DNA from: an uncultured Prevotellaceae bacterium
GTDB lineage: Bacteria; Bacteroidota; Bacteroidia; Bacteroidales; Muribaculaceae
Assembly (NCBI GenBank): GCA_900314215.1
Contig: OMUK01000044.1
Location: forward strand, 1 to 33,498
Reading direction: 5' to 3'
Length of the DNA: 33,498 nucleotides
Shown: positions 16,398 through 23,581 of the stretch, in pieces
How the letters are laid out: the number at the start of each line of letters is the position of its first letter
How positions within the stretch are numbered: position 1 is the stretch's first letter
Position numbers and translations under genes: made by a program
The notes under the pieces: generated by a model
Seen by the model: the letters and a program-made list of their open reading frames with translations, nothing else
What the model was told of the DNA's origin: nothing
The model's database searches: none

Positions 16398-16489
16398 GGG
16401 GGCACGTTCTGAAAAAGTCGGCGCGCTTGCGTGCTTGATTGTGAAATCATGCGCTATTGTGCCGCCGGCTTGCCTCAAGGCGTGCCCCC
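16398..16489 (-). other. Long-range inverted repeat in the leader of the glycerate kinase gene
   Basis: GGGGGCACG at 16398-16406 is perfectly complementary to CGTGCCCCC at 16481-16489, extendable by TTCT/AGAA after one mismatch. The 74-base interior is itself rich in GC hairpin potential. It lies between the Cbp1-like stop (16527) and the glycerate kinase start (16372). It may end the upstream transcript or form a structured 5' leader; there is no clear U tract. Confidence 0.4.
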
Positions 16490-16526
16490 CTTCTCTTGAT
16501 ATCGTGATCTATTGCTTAGGTTGCTC

Positions 16527-17441
16527 TTAGCCAATCTTGATTACCAGGTAGTTGGAGAGTTCCCAGAATTTGCTCGGATTGGTGATCTTGAGCACCTTCT
16601 GGCCGCCCACGTCCACAATCTCGTAGCTGCCTTTGGGATGGCGCGACATCACCTGGGCTTTGTTGCTGTGCAGGGCTATCTGGTTGAGGGTGCGCTTGTC
16701 GGCCTTGGTGAAATAGGATTGCGTGAAGTCGCCCTCCATCACCTTGGTTCTCTTCAAGAAACCGGTCTCAATAATCTTTTGGTTCTTGAGCTCCTTTTTC
16801 GACCCCACCACATAGTAGCACACGTTCATCTCGTTCACCAGGTTGTTGGCGCGCTGGGTCTCTTCCTGCGCCTTGGCGCTGGCGGTGTGATAGGCGCTAG
16901 TCACGTTGGCGTTCTCGGTGTTGAGCGAGTCGACCTTGGTGTTGAGGTTCTTGATGGTCACGTGGGCTGCCTCGAGCTGGGCGGTGAGGTTGTTGATGAT
17001 CGACTCCTGGTGGTCGAGTTGCTTCTTGAGGCTCTCGATTTGCTTCTTCATCGAGTCGCTATAGTTGGTCGACTGCTTGAGTCGCTTCTCGAGGTTGTCG
17101 ACGCGCTGCTTCTGCTCGATGATGCCTTGCTGAATGGCGAGAATGCTGTTGCGCAGTTGTGCCTTCTTGTCGGGCGAGTCGGTGTTCAGGTTCTCCACGC
17201 TCATCTGGTTTTGCATGTCGAGGATTTGGTTCATGCCGTCGCTCACTTCCATCATGAGCGCATTGAGCGTGTCCTTCTCGGCGCGTATGGTTGCCAGCGA
17301 GTCGGTCAATGCCAGGTTGTCGATTGAGTCCTGGTTCACTTTGTTCACCTGGCCTTTGTCCTTCTTGCACGACGACATGGTGGCCATGCTGCATATCACC
17401 ACGCCTGCGGCGATGATATATAAAATTCTTCTCATTTTCAT
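16527..17441 (-). CDS. Cbp1-like lipoprotein with long coiled coil (putative collagen-binding glycoprotein adhesin family)
   Basis: 304 residues. A lipoprotein signal peptide ends in the lipobox MSSC (Cys at about 25). Residues of about 35-200 are a long heptad-rich coiled coil, followed by a compact C-terminal domain of about 100 residues starting at CYYVVGSKKELKNQKII and containing DFTQSYFTKADKRTL. The architecture and this C-terminal signature fit the Bacteroides Cbp1 family, members of which are described as collagen-binding glycoproteins. Five matches to the Bacteroides O-glycosylation sequon D-S/T-hydrophobic are visible (DSI, DSL, DTL, DSM, DSL), all in the coiled coil. The start overlaps the rsmI stop by four bases (ATGA), so translation is coupled to an rRNA methyltransferase gene. 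Collagen binding is not shown by this sequence. Confidence 0.75.
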   Translation of the reverse strand: MKMRRILYIIAAGVVICSMATMSSCKKDKGQVNKVNQDSIDNLALTDSLATIRAEKDTLNALMMEVSDGMNQILDMQNQMSVENLNTDSPDKKAQLRNSILAIQQGIIEQKQRVDNLEKRLKQSTNYSDSMKKQIESLKKQLDHQESIINNLTAQLEAAHVTIKNLNTKVDSLNTENANVTSAYHTASAKAQEETQRANNLVNEMNVCYYVVGSKKELKNQKIIETGFLKRTKVMEGDFTQSYFTKADKRTLNQIALHSNKAQVMSRHPKGSYEIVDVGGQKVLKITNPSKFWELSNYLVIKIG

Positions 17442-18181
17442 ATGCTTGACGTTTTAATATTCTTGTTTTTAAATTTGGCGTATTTGTCGACCTTCGCCGC
17501 GGCCTCGGGCTCACGGCCAGCCACCACAATCACGATCTCGCCGCGAGGCGCGTTGGCCTCATAGTAGGTAGCCAGCTCCGAGAGCGTGCCATTGCGGGTG
17601 GTGTTGTGGATTTTTGAAATTTCGCGGCTCACCGAGGCCTCGCGGTCGGCTCCAAATGCCTCGGCCAGCTGCTTGAGGGTTCTCACCAGCCGCAGGGGCG
17701 ACTCGTAGAATATCATTGTGCGCTGCTCGGTGGCAAGCTGGCTCAGCCGGGTAGCGCGGCCTTTCTTCTGAGGCAGGAAGCCCTCGAAGGTGAAGCGGTC
17801 GCAGGGCAGCCCCGAGTTGACCAGCGCAGGCACAAATGCCGTGGCGCCCGGCAGGGTCTCCACCTCGATGCCATTGCGGCGGCACTCGCGCACCAGCAAG
17901 AAGCCGGGGTCGCTTATGCCCGGCGTGCCGGCATCGGTCACCAGGGCCATGGTGGTGCCAGCCTGCAGTTCCTGCACCAGGCCCGGCAGGGTCTCGTGCT
18001 CGTTAAACTTGTGGTGGCTGCGCATGGGGGTGGCAATCTCGAAGTGCTTCATCAAGACGCCGCTGGTGCGGGTGTCCTCGGCGAGTATCAAGTCGGCCTC
18101 GCGCAAGGTCTTGATGCCCCGAGGCGTCATGTCGTCGAGATTCCCCACAGGGGTGGGCACTATGTATAATTTCCCTGCCAT
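17438..18181 (-). CDS. rsmI: 16S rRNA (cytidine(1402)-2'-O)-methyltransferase RsmI
   Basis: A 247-residue tetrapyrrole-methylase-fold enzyme that 2'-O-methylates C1402 in the decoding centre. The N-terminal signature KLYIVPTPVGNLDDMTPRGI, the motif LILAEDTRTSGVLMKHF, the SAM loop VTDAGTPGISDPG and the later LPGATAFVPALVNSGLP, FEGFLPQKKGRATRL and FYESPLRLVRTL are all characteristic. The C-terminus (ANAPRGEIVIVVAGRE) is typical, followed by a short basic tail. Cytoplasmic. It overlaps the lipoprotein gene downstream by four bases and follows the acidic protein gene after 74 bases. Confidence 0.95.
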   Translation of the reverse strand: MAGKLYIVPTPVGNLDDMTPRGIKTLREADLILAEDTRTSGVLMKHFEIATPMRSHHKFNEHETLPGLVQELQAGTTMALVTDAGTPGISDPGFLLVRECRRNGIEVETLPGATAFVPALVNSGLPCDRFTFEGFLPQKKGRATRLSQLATEQRTMIFYESPLRLVRTLKQLAEAFGADREASVSREISKIHNTTRNGTLSELATYYEANAPRGEIVIVVAGREPEAAAKVDKYAKFKNKNIKTSSI

Positions 18182-18255
18182 GTGTAGTATATGTATGTGT
18201 GGTTGTTGTTGGCTTGCCTATTTTGTGTTTATGATGCTTTAAGATAGATAACGAT

Positions 18256-19074
18256 TTACAGGAAATGGCGCTTCACAATATTCATGAAGTCTTGCACTTC
18301 CTCATTGTTCTTGTCCCATCCCAGATCGTCGTAGAAGTACTCGGTGGCCTCGTCGTAGCTCTTCATCGATTGCACCATGTCGAGGGCGTCGTTGAGGTCG
18401 AGCTCGCTGTTGCCAAAGAGTTCGCGCTTGAAGCGGTAGCGGTCGTTGATCGACAGGGCTTTGCGCATGTTCTTGGTGAGGTTGCGGTGCAACTGCTCAT
18501 CGAGGCGCACGGGCTCACTGTATTCGTCATCCTCGGGCTCGTCATCTTCGGGCTCTTCTTCGTCGTCATCGGGCGTTTCCTGGGTGTCGTCCTGCTCAGC
18601 CTCCTCGTTGTGCAAGGTGTGCATGTCGATATTCTCGGGGGTGAAGGCTGGTGGGGTGGGCTCTTCATCTTCATTGCCGTCGTCGGCCACAGGCTCTTCA
18701 GGCTCTTGGTCGCCGGTCTCGTCGATGTGCTCGGGCTCTACATAGGCTGAGCCGAATATTTCTCCTGGTTCCTCGCCCTGGTCGTGTTGCCAGGTTTCCT
18801 CGGGGTCATAGTCGTCGCTGGGCAGGTGGTCGTCGTCGCTCTCGGGCGGCACTGCCTCTTGGGCAGCAGGAGCTGCAGGCTCGCTGCCCGAGTCGGCTTC
18901 GGCCTGTGTGGCAGGTGGCACAAGTTGCTGGGCCAATTCATTCACGGCCTCAGCTTTGGTTTTGATGAGGTTTACTACAAGATGCGGGTCGCTGTTGTCG
19001 GCTCGGTCGGCCACATGCAGCAGCCCCTCGAGCTCATATACCCTTGACAATATTTTAGCAATAGAAGCATCCAT
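18256..19074 (-). CDS. Conserved acidic protein of unknown function
   Basis: 272 residues with no signal peptide, membrane segment or recognised enzyme motif. The N-terminal 50 residues are a short helical region (SIAKILSRVYELEGLL ... KTKAEAVNELAQQL). About 55-185 is extremely acidic, Pro/Glu/Asp-rich and presumably disordered. The last 85 residues are a compact conserved-looking domain (MRKALSINDRYRFKRELFG, then YFYDDLGWDKNNEEVQDF). Similar proteins with this C-terminal domain occur in Bacteroidales but have no assigned role. Its closeness to rsmI suggests housekeeping expression. The acidic linker may mimic nucleic acid or serve as a spacer; that is speculation. Confidence 0.75.
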   Translation of the reverse strand: MDASIAKILSRVYELEGLLHVADRADNSDPHLVVNLIKTKAEAVNELAQQLVPPATQAEADSGSEPAAPAAQEAVPPESDDDHLPSDDYDPEETWQHDQGEEPGEIFGSAYVEPEHIDETGDQEPEEPVADDGNEDEEPTPPAFTPENIDMHTLHNEEAEQDDTQETPDDDEEEPEDDEPEDDEYSEPVRLDEQLHRNLTKNMRKALSINDRYRFKRELFGNSELDLNDALDMVQSMKSYDEATEYFYDDLGWDKNNEEVQDFMNIVKRHFL

Positions 19075-19111
19075 AACGCTCAGGTTTTATAGTTTACTTT
19101 AATGCGTAATG

Positions 19112-19119
19112 CAAACATA
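19112..19119 (-). promoter_or_regulatory. Candidate -7 box for the acidic-protein gene
   Basis: TATGTTTG on the - strand matches TAnnTTTG exactly and would give a leader of about 30 bases. The nearest TTTG upstream is 24 bases away, longer than the usual 19-21, so the -33 element is doubtful. Confidence 0.4.
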
Positions 19120-19190
19120 GCTAAAATAATCGATTTGGTGTTTCAAAAATTGTAATTTTTTGTGAATAATCGCTACTTTTTCTTCCGAAA

Positions 19191-20612
19191 TCACTCCTCG
19201 GGGCCAAAAATGGCGATGAGCAGGGTGTCCATCTTGTTTTTCAGCTCGGCGCGGGTGCAGTTCCAGTTGTTGGCCAGGATAGCCCAGGAGTAGCGCGGAT
19301 TTTGTGCCGGGTAGTAGCCCACAAAGCACTGCACCTGAGTCATACTGCCCGACTTGAGCACGATATCCTGGCTCAGCGAGGTTTTGGGCAGCAGGCTGCC
19401 TATGCGCTTGCCGGCCTTGGGCATGAGCTGGTGCAGATACACCCCGTCGACGGGGTGCTTGGCCATGTAGTCGAGCATCTGCACAAAGAAGTGGGCCGAG
19501 TTCTTGTTGGCGCGTGCCAGGCCGCTGCCGTCGTGCTGATACTTGGCGCGGGTGTCGAGGCCGCAGGCCGTCCACAGGCTGTCGACCACGGCGATGCCCT
19601 GGCCAGCGGTGGCGCGTCGGCCCGAGTGCACGGCGATGGCGCGCAGCAGGGCTTCGGTCCACATGTTGTCGCTGCGGCTGAGCAGCGAGGTGATGATGGC
19701 GTCGAGGCGTGGCGACTGGTGCTCAACGAGCAGGGTAGTGGCAGGCTGCTTCACTTTGTGCAGGGCCTCGGGCTTAAGTTTCAGCTTGATATTGCTCGCT
19801 TGCAGGGCGCGGCCTATGCTGTCGATGAGCATGGCTGCAGGGGTGGGGTTGGCAATGAGTTCGTCGTAGCCACGTGCCACGGTAGAGCCTGCCAGCACGA
19901 TGGCGGGGTTGCCGCTGTCGAGATAGAGGCCCAGGTTGTCGGCACTGTCGGCACCCAGCTTGTTCACGATACCCAGGCCTGGCACAGCGGGCTCAAAGTG
20001 GGCATCGGCAATCTGGTTGCCACCCCGTGAGGTAAACTTGAGGTGCGTGCGGTTGTCGCTGTAGTTCAGGCCGTGCACGCCCATGCCATAGTCGGTGGCC
20101 AGGTCGCCGGCGTCCCACCAGCCGTTGTAGTCGGGGAAGGGCACCAGCGAGTCGTCGACCACGACTTGGCCTTCTATCTTCTTGATGCCGCGTGCTTGCA
20201 GGGCTTGCACGATTTCGGCCACAATGTTGGGATTGCTCTTGCAGTAGGCCGAGCCCAGCGTGGGGTCGCCGCTGCCCTTGACCACGATGTTGCCCTTGAA
20301 CTTGCCGTTCTTGATTTCACCCATCAGATAGACGGGGGTGGCAAATCGGTAGCCGGGCTTCAGCAGGGTGAGCGCTGTGGCCGAGGTCACCGTCTTCATC
20401 GTCGAGGCGGTGATGCACGAGAGGTCGAGGTTGTGACTGGCCACGATGGTGTCGGCGTCAATGTCGGCCACGGCTATCGTGAGCGAGGCGTGCCGCAGGT
20501 CGCTGTCGGCAGCCATGGCATCGACGGCGCGTTGGGCGTCGAGTGCCGTTACGGCGCTGGCGGCGAGGGTGGCCATGGCGGCCGCCAGTGTGATAATCAA
20601 TGTCTTAATCAT
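19191..20612 (-). CDS. dacB: D-alanyl-D-alanine carboxypeptidase/endopeptidase, PBP4 type (peptidase S13)
   Basis: A 473-residue exported penicillin-binding protein of class C that trims the terminal D-Ala or cuts 4-3 crosslinks in peptidoglycan. The signal peptide (MIKTLIITLAAAMATLAASA) defines the start at 20612. The catalytic triad motifs are all present: SxxK as S70-T-M-K73, SxN as S314-D-N316, and KTG-type as K420-S-G422. The family motif DGSGLARANK follows at about 361-370. The large insert between SxxK and SxN (about 90-300) is normal for S13 enzymes. Upstream, 26 bases away, is the HD-domain gene, so the three genes 21609-19191 probably form an operon. Confidence 0.93.
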   Translation of the reverse strand: MIKTLIITLAAAMATLAASAVTALDAQRAVDAMAADSDLRHASLTIAVADIDADTIVASHNLDLSCITASTMKTVTSATALTLLKPGYRFATPVYLMGEIKNGKFKGNIVVKGSGDPTLGSAYCKSNPNIVAEIVQALQARGIKKIEGQVVVDDSLVPFPDYNGWWDAGDLATDYGMGVHGLNYSDNRTHLKFTSRGGNQIADAHFEPAVPGLGIVNKLGADSADNLGLYLDSGNPAIVLAGSTVARGYDELIANPTPAAMLIDSIGRALQASNIKLKLKPEALHKVKQPATTLLVEHQSPRLDAIITSLLSRSDNMWTEALLRAIAVHSGRRATAGQGIAVVDSLWTACGLDTRAKYQHDGSGLARANKNSAHFFVQMLDYMAKHPVDGVYLHQLMPKAGKRIGSLLPKTSLSQDIVLKSGSMTQVQCFVGYYPAQNPRYSWAILANNWNCTRAELKNKMDTLLIAIFGPEE

Positions 20613-20638
20613 GAGTGCTAACGGGTGCGCGATGTGGG

Positions 20639-21268
20639 TTATAATTCCTCTTGCTCGTTGGTGCCCCACTCGAGCAGGTTGGCGGCGATGCCGTCGGCCA
20701 GGTTCACGAGCGAGCACAGCGGGTACTTGTTGCGGGCGGTGTTGATGTTGTTGCGGGCCTCGGCGTTCTGGAAGGCCAGGTCCCAGGCGGTCATGTGCCA
20801 GCGTATGGCCAGCAGCTCGTCGTCGTGGATGTCGAAGCCGCTGCGCAGCACCACGATGGCGCTCTTCTCGCCGTGGCCCATGGGGAAGTTGCTGTAGTCC
20901 ACGTCATATCCCTTCACATCCTTCCAGTTGCCATACTGGTCGCGGCGGCGCTTCACCACCTTCTTGTACACATCGGCCTTGCACACGTCGTGCAGCAGGG
21001 TGGCCACGATCACGCTGTCCTCGAGGAGCATGCCCTTGAGCTCGGGCTTCATCTCAATCATCTTCTCGCGCAGGAAGAGGCCTGCCTTGCAGGTGTTGAG
21101 CGAGTGCACCACCAGGCCGCCGTCCACGTCGAGATGAAAGCGGGTGCTTGCCGGAGCCTCGTAGAAGCCCAGCGATTCCAGGTCCTCAATCAGGTAGTCG
21201 GTGCCCTCGCGGCCTGCTCGCTTGAGCAGGGTGTTGAATTCTTCTTTGTTTGCTTGTATATCTGTCAT
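20639..21268 (-). CDS. HD-domain phosphohydrolase-like protein
   Basis: 209 residues with the metal-binding pattern of the HD superfamily: H55 in VVHSLNT, H93-D94 in TLLHDVCKAD, H132 in PMGHGEKS and an Asp near 192 in VNLADGIAAN. Such proteins hydrolyse phosphate esters of nucleotides or nucleic acids; the substrate cannot be told. The segment RRDQYGNWKDVKGYDVDYSN between the second and third His is an insert typical of a Bacteroidetes/phage-like HD subgroup. No signal peptide, so cytoplasmic. Its start overlaps the stop of the upstream HExxH gene by four bases (ATGA), and it is followed after 26 bases by dacB. Confidence 0.85.
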   Translation of the reverse strand: MTDIQANKEEFNTLLKRAGREGTDYLIEDLESLGFYEAPASTRFHLDVDGGLVVHSLNTCKAGLFLREKMIEMKPELKGMLLEDSVIVATLLHDVCKADVYKKVVKRRRDQYGNWKDVKGYDVDYSNFPMGHGEKSAIVVLRSGFDIHDDELLAIRWHMTAWDLAFQNAEARNNINTARNKYPLCSLVNLADGIAANLLEWGTNEQEEL

Positions 21269-21609
21269 GACTTTTTATGTGTTTGTTTCGTTTTACGCAT
21301 GTAGTGCAGCCAGGCGTAGTGCCGGCGGCTGCTGAGGTAGCCCAGATCGCCCTGGTGGCCATAGGCCTCGCGCTCCATCGAGATGTTGCGGTAGGCGTTG
21401 CCCGGCATGGGCAGCCGCACCATCCACTCCACGAGGTAGAGCACGTAGAAAAGGATGTAGCCCAGCTCGCGCATCTGTGCCGTGTGTATGCGCTCATGGT
21501 TGAGGTCGACTTGCGTCACCCTTGCCTGGCCCCGCACCCACAGCACCCCAAAGAGGTTGATTGCATTAAACCCCTTGAACGGGATGAGGCGGTTGCGTAT
21601 GATTTTCAT
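21265..21609 (-). CDS. Small conserved protein with a HExxH motif
   Basis: 114 residues, no assigned function. It begins MKIIRNRLIPFKGFNAINLF and carries NHERIHTAQM, a HExxH zinc-binding pattern, inside an otherwise hydrophobic helix (ELGYILFYVLYLVEW). An SMEREAY segment downstream supplies a candidate third ligand Glu. This resembles the minimal catalytic helix of M56/M48-like peptidases, but the protein is too short to be a normal member, so activity is uncertain. The family is widespread in Bacteroidales. The start at 21609 is preferred over the open frame upstream because the promoter candidate at 21643-21650 would place transcription start downstream of the earlier codons. The stop overlaps the HD gene (ATGA). 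Confidence 0.75.
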   Translation of the reverse strand: MKIIRNRLIPFKGFNAINLFGVLWVRGQARVTQVDLNHERIHTAQMRELGYILFYVLYLVEWMVRLPMPGNAYRNISMEREAYGHQGDLGYLSSRRHYAWLHYMRKTKQTHKKS

Positions 21610-21642
21610 CTGCTCGTGAAGTGTGTTACCTATATGACCCTG

Positions 21643-21650
21643 CAAAGGTA
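21643..21650 (-). promoter_or_regulatory. Candidate -7 box for the HExxH-HD-dacB operon
   Basis: TACCTTTG on the - strand is an exact TAnnTTTG box. The expected transcript starts near 21636, 27 bases before the ATG at 21609. The -33 region has no clear TTTG. Confidence 0.45.
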
Positions 21651-21687
21651 ATGAAAATTTCCTATAAATCTTTTTATCGATTTTTTA

Positions 21688-21718
21688 TTTGCCGTGTAGG
21701 TTTTTGTTGGTAACTTAG
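21688..21718 (+). promoter_or_regulatory. Candidate promoter for the small membrane protein
   Basis: TTTG (21688-21691) is followed after 19 bases by TAACTTAG (21711-21718), seven of eight matches to TAnnTTTG. It is back to back with the - strand -7 box at 21643-21650, so this gap is a divergent promoter region. Confidence 0.45.
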
Positions 21719-21747
21719 CCGCTGAAATCAGGGAATATCGCTTTTTT

Positions 21748-21984
21748 ATGATAGATCGGCAACAAATCGAGAAGAAGGTGCAGGACAAGAAACTGCGCGA
21801 CCGCTGGAGTTTCATCATCTTTATCCTGCTCGTGGTGGCGTGCTCAATCATCCACTACTACCAGGTGCATCACGCCCCCAGTGGAGCCCCAGCCACCGAG
21901 CAAGTGAGCCAGAGGCCGGCACACGGCGGCAACACGCTGCCGGGCTCCAATAAGCCCGCCGCCGCCAATCGCCCTGAAAAATAA
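21748..21984 (+). CDS. Small single-pass membrane protein
   Basis: 78 residues. A charged N-terminus (MIDRQQIEKKVQDKKLRDRW) is followed by one membrane helix (SFIIFILLVVACSIIHYY) and a Pro/Ala/Gly-rich hydrophilic tail. No family is recognised. The topology is probably N-in, with the tail in the periplasm. It is separated from the next gene by what looks like an ECF-type promoter, so it is probably not part of the sigma operon. Confidence 0.6.
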   Translation: MIDRQQIEKKVQDKKLRDRWSFIIFILLVVACSIIHYYQVHHAPSGAPATEQVSQRPAHGGNTLPGSNKPAAANRPEK

Positions 21985-22022
21985 GCTTCCTGCAATTTTT
22001 TTTGAAAAAAGTCACAGGGCGG

Positions 22023-22053
22023 TGCAACCTTGGCCCCGCCTTGCTGCGTCTAA
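22023..22053 (+). promoter_or_regulatory. ECF-sigma-type promoter in front of the DUF6249-sigma-DUF5056 operon
   Basis: TGCAACC (22023-22029) and CGTCTAA (22047-22053), 17 bases apart, do not resemble the housekeeping Bacteroidetes promoter. They have the form of an extracytoplasmic-function sigma promoter (an AAC-containing -35 and a CGTC -10). An A/T tract (TTTTTTTTGAAAAAA, 21996-22010) lies just upstream, as an UP-like element. Because the operon itself encodes an ECF sigma factor, autoregulation is the simplest reading. The start site would be near 22060, about 40 bases before the ATG at 22101. Confidence 0.6.
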
Positions 22054-22100
22054 TGCATGAAAACAAGATCAAAAACGACGCTAAAAAATACATTTTTCAC

Positions 22101-22991
22101 ATGAATAAGATCATAGTCACAACTCTCATTCTTGTCATGGCCGCGGTCATGACACCTGCCTGGGCCAGCAAGACCAGTGTGAGCATGAAGGGCGACACCA
22201 CCACTGTGATTGAGGACGGCGACACCACCCGGCTTGTGGGCGGTATCAACATAGGCAAAATCATAGAGCGCGTACTCGACGACACCATCGTCACCCCGGG
22301 CGACGCATCGGCGGCCGACGACGACGCTGCCACCCCCGCCGTAGAGCGTGAGGCCGAGCGCCACGAGGCGCGCACGCGTCAAGCCATGGCGCAGAGTATG
22401 GTGCAGAACATCGTGGGATATTGCGTGACGGGTGCAATCATCATCATTTTCTTCTCGCTCCTCTTCTATTACCTGCATCGCAAGGCCAAATACCGCATGA
22501 TGGAGAAGGCTATCGAGAACAACTATCCCTTGCCCGGCACGCCCATGGCCGAAAACCACTTGGGCAACATGCCGCCCGCTCCACAGCCTCAGCCCCAGCC
22601 GCAAGAGCAATCGCAGCCACAGCAGCAGCCTGTAGTGGGCCAGCAGCCCATGGCGGGCGGCATGCCCAACCTCGGCTTCCGCGATGTGCAGCCCTACCTC
22701 GACTGGGTGTCGTTTAAGCGCAGTTTCATCCTCATTGCTGTGGGCGTGGCGCTCATGCTCTTCTTTGCCGCAGCAGGCACGATCGAGATGGTGGCGCTGA
22801 TGTCGATACTGGTATTGATAGGCGCTGCGCAGTCGATAATCAACTATCAGCAGCAGAAGCAGTTGATCGTGCGCCAGCTGTGGCAGCAGCAGCAACAGCA
22901 GCAGGCTCAGCAAGCTCCCCAGCCCCCTGTCACGCCCCAGCAGCCGCCAGTGTTCCACCCCAACGACGAGAACACCAACCCTAACGCTTAA
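22101..22991 (+). CDS. DUF6249-like membrane protein
   Basis: 296 residues. The signal peptide or first helix (MNKIIVTTLILVMAAVMTPAWA) defines the start at 22101 rather than at the ATG 99 bases upstream, which lies before the predicted transcription start. A periplasmic acidic segment follows (residues 23-105), then a membrane helix (TGAIIIIFFSLLFYYLHR), a cytoplasmic KYRMMEKAIENNYPLP segment with a Pro/Gln-rich stretch, two more membrane helices (SFILIAVGVALMLFF and IEMVALMSILVLIG), and a Gln/Pro-rich tail. The helix followed by KYRMMEKAIENN resembles DUF6249 proteins often encoded beside ECF sigma factors in Bacteroidetes. It may sense envelope state for the sigma factor (inference). Confidence 0.7.
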   Translation: MNKIIVTTLILVMAAVMTPAWASKTSVSMKGDTTTVIEDGDTTRLVGGINIGKIIERVLDDTIVTPGDASAADDDAATPAVEREAERHEARTRQAMAQSMVQNIVGYCVTGAIIIIFFSLLFYYLHRKAKYRMMEKAIENNYPLPGTPMAENHLGNMPPAPQPQPQPQEQSQPQQQPVVGQQPMAGGMPNLGFRDVQPYLDWVSFKRSFILIAVGVALMLFFAAAGTIEMVALMSILVLIGAAQSIINYQQQKQLIVRQLWQQQQQQQAQQAPQPPVTPQQPPVFHPNDENTNPNA

Positions 22992-23026
22992 CCGAAAATA
23001 TAGTGTAATCGCTTATCACAAGGGCA

Positions 23027-23578
23027 ATGTTGAGCAAACTTGAAGAACTCAGGCTGATTTCCCAGTGCGTGCTGGCCGATGACCGGCGCGCCTTTGGGAA
23101 ACTCGTCGAGGCCTATCAGCCCCGCTTGCGCAGGTTCCTGCTCAACCTCACCATGGGCGACGTGATGCTCACCGACGACTTGGCTCAGGAAACCATGGTG
23201 AAGGCCTATCTGGGCATTCGCTCCTTCCGCGGCATCGCCAGCTTTGGCACCTGGCTCTACCGCATCGCCTACAACGAGTTCTACAGCGAGCGCCGCCGCC
23301 GCCACGAGGAGTCCTTGCCCGACGAGCCAGCCCTGGAGCATCCCAGCACTGCCGAGCAAGACGCCACCGAGGCCCAACTCACCGTGAGGCAGGCCATGCA
23401 GTCGCTCAACGACGTGGAGCGCACGGCTGTCACCCTCTTCTACATCGAGGGCCAGCCCATCAAGAAAATCGCCGCCATCATGCAGCGGCCCGAGGGCAGC
23501 GTCAAGTCGAGCCTGCACCGGGCCAAGGAGAAGATGAGGAAGACGATCAATTTTGAAAACAACTACAACTTTGTATAA
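23027..23578 (+). CDS. ECF-type RNA polymerase sigma factor
   Basis: 183 residues, the usual ECF size. Region 2 spans about 20-95: AFGKLVEAYQPRLRRFLLN, then DDLAQETMVKAYLGIRSFRG and GTWLYRIAYNEFYSERRRR, which covers core binding and -10 recognition. Region 4 spans about 120-175: ALQSLNDVERTAV-like, YIEGQPIKKIAAIMQRPEGS and VKSSLHRAKEKMRK, the -35-binding helix-turn-helix. It is preceded by a 35-base gap after the DUF6249-like gene and followed three bases later by a small membrane protein that is the probable anti-sigma partner. The operon promoter looks ECF-type, implying positive autoregulation. Confidence 0.95.
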   Translation: MLSKLEELRLISQCVLADDRRAFGKLVEAYQPRLRRFLLNLTMGDVMLTDDLAQETMVKAYLGIRSFRGIASFGTWLYRIAYNEFYSERRRRHEESLPDEPALEHPSTAEQDATEAQLTVRQAMQSLNDVERTAVTLFYIEGQPIKKIAAIMQRPEGSVKSSLHRAKEKMRKTINFENNYNFV

Positions 23579-23581
23579 AAC

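Noticed and set aside
19133-19165. AT palindrome AAAAATTGTAATTTTT as a terminator of dacB
   Set aside because: Only A/T pairs and a two-base loop; too weak to call a terminator.
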